Shown here: positions 10,708 to 15,079 of the stretch, one piece after another
How the letters are laid out: each line of letters begins with the position of its first letter
How positions within the stretch are numbered: the stretch's first letter is position 1
Origin: CAYMLQ01 sp964390795
GTDB lineage: Bacteria; Verrucomicrobiota; Kiritimatiellia; RFP12; UBA1067
Direction of reading: 5' to 3'
DNA length: 15,079 nucleotides
Assembly (NCBI GenBank): GCA_964390795.1
Contig: CAYMLQ010000107.1
Coordinates: 1 to 15,079 of the forward strand
The notes under the pieces: model-generated
The model's database searches: none
The model's input: only the letters and a program-made list of their open reading frames with translations
Told to the model about the DNA's origin: nothing
Program-made: the position numbers and the translations under genes

Positions 10708-11646
10708 TCAGCGGAACGCCTGGCTTTGGCCGTCGTCGCGGTCGCTGGCCCGGCGGGGGCCGAGAGCGCCCGCGCGGCAGGCGAGAGGCGTCACTCCCGT
10801 GTGGCGCTTGAAGAGGCTGGCGAAGTGCTGAGAGGTGCAGAAGCCGAGCTGCAGGGCGATCGCTGTGACGGGCTGGCGGGTCTCCTGCAGGAGGCGGCGC
10901 GCGGCCTTCATGCGGCAGTCGAGCAGGAATTGTCGCGGCGGCAAGCCTGTGAGGTTCCTGAAACGCGTGATGAAATGGCTGGGCGCCATGCCGGCTTTCC
11001 GGGCAAGCTCGTCCACGGGGAATGGTTTCTCCGGATGGCTCTGCATCTCGCGCAGGATCGTCTCAAGCCGGGACTCGTCAGGCGGCACCGTATGTGCGCG
11101 GGCTGCCGACAGCACTTCCAGCAGCAGTTCCAGCATCGTCGTGCGCAGGCGGAGGGTGCGCAGAGACGTAGCGGGCTCGTCCACCAGCATGTGCAGCGAC
11201 TGGAACAGCCGCTTGATCGTCGCGTTGCCCCGGAAATGGCGGTGCGGGATGTGCAGAAGCGCCTGCCGCAGTGCGGCGCCCTCCGCGGGAGGCTGCTGCA
11301 GGAAAGAAGCCTCGTCCGTGTCCAGGCGCACGATGGCCCAGTAGAGGATCAGGCCCTTGGGGTGCTCGCTCACGGTGTGGCGCTCGCCCGGCAGGTTGAC
11401 GAACACCTCGCCCGGGCCGAGCCGGTAGACGCGATTGTTGAAGCCGAAGGACAGGCTGTTGCGCACGCCGTAGTGGATCTCGATGCAGCCGGGGTGCCAA
11501 TGCTCCGGCACGTCAGGACGCGGGTTGCGGTAGTGGCAATAGCCGAGCATCGGCACGGTCGGAAGACCGACCTCCCCGAGATTCAGAACGCGGCGCTCCG
11601 AGGTGTTCATGTAGTCAAAGCGCAGGTTGGATATTGGCTGCTTCAT
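10708..11646 (-). CDS. AraC-family transcriptional regulator with N-terminal cupin sensor
   Basis: 312 aa from ATG 11644-11646. An in-frame GTG at 11691 would add 15 residues but has no ribosome site and runs through the upstream dyad; a third candidate is the Met 12 codons inside. Residues about 25-110 form a cupin-like sensor (HWHPGCIEIHYG, LGPGEVFVNLPGERH), as in sugar-responsive AraC proteins. The C-terminus has both helix-turn-helix motifs: VDELARKAGMAPSHFITRF (about 210-228) and IALQLGFCTSQHFASLFKRHTGVTP (about 263-287), matching the family signature. It is divergent from the ROK kinase gene 87 bp away, so it most likely regulates that gene cluster, and possibly itself, in response to a sugar-type ligand. 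The YD gene lies downstream on the same strand with its own promoter. Confidence 0.9.
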   Translation of the reverse strand: MKQPISNLRFDYMNTSERRVLNLGEVGLPTVPMLGYCHYRNPRPDVPEHWHPGCIEIHYGVRNSLSFGFNNRVYRLGPGEVFVNLPGERHTVSEHPKGLILYWAIVRLDTDEASFLQQPPAEGAALRQALLHIPHRHFRGNATIKRLFQSLHMLVDEPATSLRTLRLRTTMLELLLEVLSAARAHTVPPDESRLETILREMQSHPEKPFPVDELARKAGMAPSHFITRFRNLTGLPPRQFLLDCRMKAARRLLQETRQPVTAIALQLGFCTSQHFASLFKRHTGVTPLACRAGALGPRRASDRDDGQSQAFR

Positions 11647-11650
11647 GTGT

Positions 11651-11674
11651 GCAATCTTACGAAAGTAGTATTGC
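11651..11674. promoter_or_regulatory. Imperfect dyad upstream of the AraC gene, candidate operator
   Basis: The arms GCAATCTTAC (11651-11660) and GTAGTATTGC (11665-11674) flank a GAAA centre and match at 8 of 10 positions. It lies 5 bp upstream of the chosen AraC ATG in the 87-bp divergent region. On the minus strand a weak -35/-10 pair (TTGCGT, 17 bp, AATACT) overlaps it. It could be an autoregulatory site or an RNA hairpin. AraC proteins often prefer direct repeats, so the assignment is tentative. Confidence 0.3.
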
Positions 11675-11722
11675 GAACGCAAGAGGATCACGCAAGGCGT
11701 AGAATCAAAGGCACATTCTTAC

Positions 11723-11728
11723 AGGAGG
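11723..11728 (+). promoter_or_regulatory. Strong Shine-Dalgarno that fixes the kinase start
   Basis: A perfect AGGAGG stands 5 nt before ATG 11734. It shows that the in-frame open sequence upstream of 11734, which is antisense to the AraC gene, is not translated. Confidence 0.8.
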
Positions 11729-11733
11729 TTGCG

Positions 11734-13259
11734 ATGTTAGACACAGGGATTCATACGAAGGCGACATTGAAGCGTGATTTCAGGCCGCCCATCACGGTGC
11801 TGCAGGAGCTGAAGCGTTCGGCGAGAACCGGCTGTAAAGTGTTGGCGATCGCCTGGGAGCGTGAAAACGGGTTCGTGTCGAGATATGACCTGCCGCTTCC
11901 GGCGCGATCGGAAGAGTCGCCAGAGGTGATGCAGCTCGCCGAACGAGTAGTCAAGTTTCTGCTCTGGGCCGACGGCGGCTGGCGTCTGATGCTCTCGGGG
12001 CCGCGCAAACTGTGCCTGTCGATCAAGCAGCAGTATGCGAAGACCGGGGCGCGGGCGTTTGACGCTCAGTTCATGGAGAACGTGTACGGTCGTCCGATGG
12101 TTGTGGAACTGCGCCCGTTGACTGAGATGCCGCAGCCCTACGAGCGGGAGCTGCTGATGGACAACCGTACCAACGGCTGCCGCCTCGGTTTCGATCTCGG
12201 CGCGAGCGATTTTAAGATCAGTGCCGTCAAGAAGGGCAAGGTCGTCTTCAGCGAGGAGTTCCCTTGGGATCCGCGCAATCAGGCCGATCCGGAGTATCAT
12301 TACAGCAAGCTCAACGAGGGTCTGAAGAAGGCGGCGGGCTGCCTGCCGCGCGTGGACGCCATCGGCGGCAGCACGGCGGGCGTGGTGGTGGACAACCGGA
12401 TCCAGGTGGCCTCGCTCTTTCGCGCTGTTCCCCCCGAGCGCTATGCGGAGGCGCAAGGCCTGTTCATCCGCCTCGGCAAGGAGTGGCGCGTGCCCGTCGA
12501 AGTCGCGAACGACGGCGATGTGACCGCGCTCGCGGGGCTCATGTCACTGGGCAAGAAGGGCATTCTCGGCGTGGCGATGGGATCGAGCGAGGCGGGCGGC
12601 TTTGTCGACCGCAAGGGGTGTCTGACGGGACGTCTTTCGGAGCTGGCTTTCGCGCCGGTGGACCTGCACCCGCAGGCTCCCGCCGACGAGTGGTCGGGTG
12701 ACATCGGCGTCGGCGCCATGTACTTCTCGCAACAGGCGGTGAATTATCTGGCGACGAAGAAAGGCATGCGTTTTCCCGCCAAGATGCCGCTGCCTGAGCG
12801 CCTGAAGCGGGTGCAGGAGCGGATGCTCGACGGCGACGTGACGGCGCTGACCATCTTCCAGAAGATCGGGCTCTACCTCGGCTACACGGTGCCGTGGTAC
12901 CGAGAGTTCTACGGGTTCGACAGCATGATGATCCTGGGACGCGTAACATCAGGTCCCGGCGGCGTGATGATCCTCGAGACCGCGAGGCTGATTCTGGCTG
13001 ACCAGTTTCCCGAAGTGGCGGAGCAGGTGGAGGTCTTCATGCCGGACGAGAAGGCGCGGCGCGTCGGGCAGTCCGTGGCAGCAGCTTCGCTGCCGTTGAT
13101 NNNNNNNNNNNNNNNNNNNNNNNNNNNNNNNNNNNNNNNNNNNNNNNNNNNNNNNNNNNNNNNNNNNNNNNNNNNNNNNNNNNNNNNNNNNNNNNNNNNN
13201 ACGAGAAGGCGCGGCGCGTCGGGCAGTCCGTGGCAGCAGCTTCGCTGCCGTTGATATAA
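11734..13259 (+). CDS. ROK/ASKHA-fold sugar kinase-like protein (interrupted by an assembly gap)
   Basis: As written the frame breaks after the N run. Removing the exact 55-bp duplication and 100 Ns gives one 456-aa ORF ending SLPLI at TAA 13257-13259. Residues 1-147 are an N-terminal extension of unknown role. The ASKHA part begins with GFDLGASDFK (152-161, phosphate-1 loop) and continues with GGSTAG (211-216), VANDGD (257-262; D260 in the position of the ROK catalytic Asp), AMGSSEAGGFVD (281-292, glycine-rich loop) and LGRVTSGPGG (401-410, adenosine-side loop). The usual ROK zinc motif (CxCGxxGC) is absent, so substrate and activity are uncertain. It may be a sugar kinase or a sugar-binding regulator-like homologue. 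It is the first gene of a plus-strand cluster with a deacetylase and a NahK-like kinase, and divergent from an AraC regulator, which suggests carbohydrate metabolism. Confidence 0.8.
13046..13255. other. Scaffold gap flanked by an exact 55-bp duplication (assembly artefact)
   Basis: Bases 13046-13100 are identical to 13201-13255, and between them lie exactly 100 Ns (13101-13200). This is what results when two contigs that overlap by one k-mer (k of 55 would fit) are joined with a default gap instead of being merged. Collapsing it removes 155 bp, which is not a multiple of 3, and that explains the apparent frameshift in the kinase gene. Confidence 0.85.
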
Positions 13260-13266
13260 TGATGCC

Positions 13267-13292
13267 CGCGAATCACGCGAATGAACGCGAAT
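13267..13292. repeat. Short CGCGAAT direct repeats
   Basis: CGCGAAT occurs at 13267-13273, 13276-13282 and 13286-13292, with a period of 9-10 bp, just after the kinase stop codon. The purpose is unknown. It could be part of the same intergenic repeat block as 13302-13395. Confidence 0.5.
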
Positions 13293-13301
13293 GGGTTCGT
13301 T

Positions 13302-13395
13302 TGGGAGCAAGGACACTCTTGTCCTTGGCTTCATGTGGGAGCGGGGACACTCCTGTCCTTTGTGTCGTGCTGGGAGTAGGGACACTCCTGTCCCT
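13302..13395. repeat. Three tandem hairpin-forming GGGACACTCCTGTCCC-type repeats
   Basis: 25-bp units beginning TGGGAG lie at 13302-13326, 13336-13360 and 13371-13395, a period of 34-35 bp. Each contains a short palindrome (for example AGGGACA, CTCC, TGTCCCT: a 7-bp stem with a 4-nt loop). The copies differ at paired positions in a way that mostly keeps the stem (AAGGACA pairs with TGTCCTT in the first). They fill most of the roughly 200-bp gap between kinase and deacetylase. No T tract follows, so this is a REP-like repeat cluster rather than a plain terminator. It could stabilise or process the transcript. Confidence 0.75.
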
Positions 13396-13461
13396 GCAGC
13401 AAGAACAGGCGATTCCTTGTTCCCAAGGGTTGAACGGTGACAATCATAAGTGAGTGATGCA

Positions 13462-14304
13462 ATGAAACTGACAAAAGAGACGGCTGACGTGTTCGTGCCG
13501 GACGGCACGGAAGTGGATGCGGCGCTGGCGCGCACCACGCATCTCGGCATCGGTGCGCATCAGGACGATCTGGAGTTTATGGCCGTACACGGCATCTTGG
13601 CCTGTTTCGGCCAGCCCGACAAGGCGTTCTGCGGCGTGACCTGCACGGACGGTGCGGGCAGTTCGCGGAGCGGCGTCTATGCGTCGTATACGGATGAGCA
13701 GATGAAGGGTGTGCGGCGGCAGGAGCAGCGCACGGCCGCGCTGGTCGGCCGTTACGGCTCGATGCTGCAACTGGACTTCGCCAGCAAAGAGGTGAAGGCG
13801 CAGGACCATGCGGCGGTCGTGACGGATCTCCTCGCGATTCTGAAGGCCACGCGGCCGCAGACGGTCTACACGCACGCGCCTTCGGATAAGCACGACACGC
13901 ATGTGGGCGTGGTGCGTGCGGTGATTGCCGCGATCCGTCGTCTGCCGCAGGCGGAGCGTCCCGCACAGGTGTACGGCTGCGAGATCTGGCGCGATCTTGA
14001 CTGGCTGCCGGACGAGCGCAAAGTGGTGCTGGACGTGAGTGATCGAGCCAACATCTCCGCAGCGCTCTCCGCTGTATTCGACTCTCAGATTTCGGGCGGC
14101 AAGCGGTATGACGAAGCGGTGCTGGGGCGTCGCAAGGCGCACGCGACCTTCTTCGAGTCGCATGCTGTCGATTCCGCCACCCTGCTGACCTTCGCGATGG
14201 ATCTCGGCCCGCTGGTGAGGGACGACACGCTCTCGATCGCGGCCTATACGGCGTCGTTGATCGACGAGCTGAAGGCGGATGTCGTGACGCGGATCGGCTC
14301 GTAG
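13462..14304 (+). CDS. PIG-L/LmbE-family zinc-dependent N-deacetylase
   Basis: 280 aa from ATG 13462; an in-frame GTG at 13450 would add four residues. The Shine-Dalgarno is weak for either, so the start is not certain. The family signature AHQDDLE is at residues 32-38 (H33, D35 and D36 are the metal and catalytic residues of the usual AHPDD motif), and THAPSDKHDTHVGV at 137-150 supplies the second histidine cluster. Length is normal for the family. Members remove acetyl groups from N-acetylglucosamine-type sugars on small molecules or glycolipids, such as GlcNAc-PI, the mycothiol and bacillithiol precursors, and diacetylchitobiose. There is no signal peptide, so it should act in the cytoplasm. 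Its position between a ROK-like kinase and a NahK-like kinase suggests an amino-sugar substrate; the exact one cannot be read from the sequence. Confidence 0.88.
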   Translation: MKLTKETADVFVPDGTEVDAALARTTHLGIGAHQDDLEFMAVHGILACFGQPDKAFCGVTCTDGAGSSRSGVYASYTDEQMKGVRRQEQRTAALVGRYGSMLQLDFASKEVKAQDHAAVVTDLLAILKATRPQTVYTHAPSDKHDTHVGVVRAVIAAIRRLPQAERPAQVYGCEIWRDLDWLPDERKVVLDVSDRANISAALSAVFDSQISGGKRYDEAVLGRRKAHATFFESHAVDSATLLTFAMDLGPLVRDDTLSIAAYTASLIDELKADVVTRIGS

Positions 14305-14324
14305 GTCGGGATCGCAATCCCGAC
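14305..14324 (+). other. Perfect stem-loop directly after the deacetylase stop codon
   Basis: GTCGGGAT, CGCA, ATCCCGAC: an 8-bp stem with a 4-nt loop, starting at the base after TAG. It is followed by a pyrimidine-rich but not pure T stretch (TTCTGGTCCTATTT). It could be a weak terminator or a transcript-stabilising hairpin before the NahK-like gene, or a copy of a dispersed inverted repeat. Confidence 0.6.
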
Positions 14325-14366
14325 TTCTGGTCCTATTTAACAGTAGTCAAGTGACGAGTTGTTGGC

Positions 14367-14372
14367 AGGAGG
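14367..14372 (+). promoter_or_regulatory. Shine-Dalgarno of the NahK-like gene
   Basis: AGGAGG lies 3 nt before ATG 14376. The spacing is slightly short, but no other start in this frame has a comparable site, so it fixes the start. Confidence 0.7.
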
Positions 14373-14375
14373 CTT

Positions 14376-15079
14376 ATGGAACGGGCGAAGCACAGCAGCG
14401 AGCATGTGAGGCAGGTAGTCGCGGACTTTCAGGTGTGGGGCGATTTTGTCGACGCACAGCCGTATGGGTCGGGACACATCAACGACACGTATCAGGTGAC
14501 GGTCAGTCTGGCGGGTGCGCCGGTGCACTATCTGCTGCAGCGAATCAACCACGCCATCTTCAAGCAGCCGGACCGCGTGATGGAAAATATCCTGCGAGTC
14601 ACCGAGCATCTGCGCGGTAAACTGGCGGTGGCGGGCGACCCCGACGCGTCGCGCAAGACGCTCACGGTGCTTCCGGCGCGCGACGGACTTCCGTATGTGC
14701 GCGACGGGGAGGGCAACTGGTGGCGACTGTACCTGTTTATCGAAGGGGCCAAGACGGTCGATATCATCGAGAACGAGCGGCAGGCGTTTGAGGCGGCAAA
14801 GGCGTTCGCGCGCTTTCAGAACCAGCTGGCCGACCTGCCTGCGCCGAGGCTGCACGAGACCATTCCGGCGTTCCACAACACGCTGTCGCGGCTGACGGCG
14901 CTGGATGCTGCCCTCGCGGCGGATGTGCGCGGCCGCAGGGCAGAGGTCGCGGTGGAGATCGCGTTCGTCGAGGAGCGGCGCGAGCAGTGCGGGCGTCTGC
15001 TGGCGCGCCACGAGCGGGGCGAGATCCCGGAGCGCATCACGCACAACGACACCAAGATCAACAACGTGATGCTGGACGA
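14376..15079 (+). CDS. NahK-like aminoglycoside-phosphotransferase-fold sugar kinase (3' end outside window)
   Basis: 234 residues are visible and the frame is still open at the right edge. The features match N-acetylhexosamine 1-kinase (NahK/LnpB of bifidobacteria) and related proteins: PYGSGHINDTYQV (29-41, nucleotide-side loop), YLLQRINHAIFKQP (about 51-64), a WRLYLFIEG stretch near 122, FHNTLSR near 168, and the catalytic HNDTKINNVMLD (223-234; D225 is the expected catalytic base and N230 a metal ligand). NahK phosphorylates GlcNAc or GalNAc at C1 with ATP, feeding UDP-sugar formation or salvage of host-glycan and mucin sugars. The missing part should carry the second metal-binding Asp (D-D motif) and about 120 more residues. 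It is probably cotranscribed with the deacetylase and ROK-like kinase upstream. The family call is strong; the precise substrate is inferred. Confidence 0.82.
   Translation, partial: MERAKHSSEHVRQVVADFQVWGDFVDAQPYGSGHINDTYQVTVSLAGAPVHYLLQRINHAIFKQPDRVMENILRVTEHLRGKLAVAGDPDASRKTLTVLPARDGLPYVRDGEGNWWRLYLFIEGAKTVDIIENERQAFEAAKAFARFQNQLADLPAPRLHETIPAFHNTLSRLTALDAALAADVRGRRAEVAVEIAFVEERREQCGRLLARHERGEIPERITHNDTKINNVMLD

Noticed and set aside
10726..11733. Upstream extension of the kinase reading frame
   Set aside because: It is antisense to the AraC gene; the perfect AGGAGG before ATG 11734 and the start of recognisable sequence there fix the true start.
13201..13254. C-terminal extension TRRRGASGSPWQQLRCR of the kinase after the N gap
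   Set aside because: Produced by reading the duplicated 55 bp in the wrong frame after a 155-bp artefact; the correct end is SLPLI and TAA.
13046..13255. 55-bp direct repeat as a biological duplication or attachment site
   Set aside because: The copies are exactly identical and abut a 100-N gap on both sides, which is better explained by unmerged contig ends.
13302..13395. Triple repeat as a CRISPR array
   Set aside because: Repeats are imperfect and the intervening sequences are only 9-10 bp, too short for spacers; no cas genes are nearby.
14337..15044. Minus-strand open frame (235 codons) at the right end
   Set aside because: It is the antisense of the NahK-like gene, which has a ribosome site and the HNDTKINN catalytic motif.

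Overview
The window is GC-rich bacterial DNA. Its gene content points to a member of the PVC group, most likely Kiritimatiellota or Lentisphaerae: secreted HzsA-related c-type cytochromes, a very long signal-peptide-bearing YD/RHS-repeat protein, a cupin-AraC regulator, and a small cluster of amino-sugar-type kinase and deacetylase genes. This assignment is inferred from gene families only; there is no rRNA or other phylogenetic marker. The run of exactly 100 Ns suggests a draft or metagenome assembly.

Layout. (1) 1-4365, plus strand: two tandem paralogues of a diheme HzsA-related secreted protein. The first is cut by the window edge; the second is complete (1114 aa). They are separated by 130 bp holding a heptad-based palindrome. 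(2) 4372-10485, minus strand: one 2037-aa exported YD/RHS-repeat protein, convergent with the cytochrome gene and only 6 bp from it. It carries short repeated peptide cassettes (GHVTVLK, DDDCDG, KGWDG) that are not YD repeats. Its C-terminal tail resembles pieces of a cold-shock protein and of EF-Tu. A consensus-like sigma-70 promoter and a possible 28-codon leader ORF lie upstream. (3) 10708-11646, minus strand: an AraC-family regulator. (4) 11734-15079, plus strand, divergent from the regulator: a ROK/ASKHA-like sugar-kinase homologue, a PIG-L/LmbE-type deacetylase, and a NahK-like phosphotransferase cut by the right edge.

Working together. The regulator and the three plus-strand genes look like a sugar-responsive unit for phosphorylating and deacetylating amino sugars. 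The cytochromes and the YD protein are probably exported and have no visible functional link to that unit. The stretch around the N gap is misassembled: 55 bases before the gap are repeated exactly after it, and collapsing the duplication restores an intact 456-aa kinase gene. Three different intergenic inverted-repeat types occur (915-980, 13302-13395, 14305-14324) and may belong to genome-wide repeat families. No tRNA, rRNA, CRISPR array, transposase or riboswitch was recognised.
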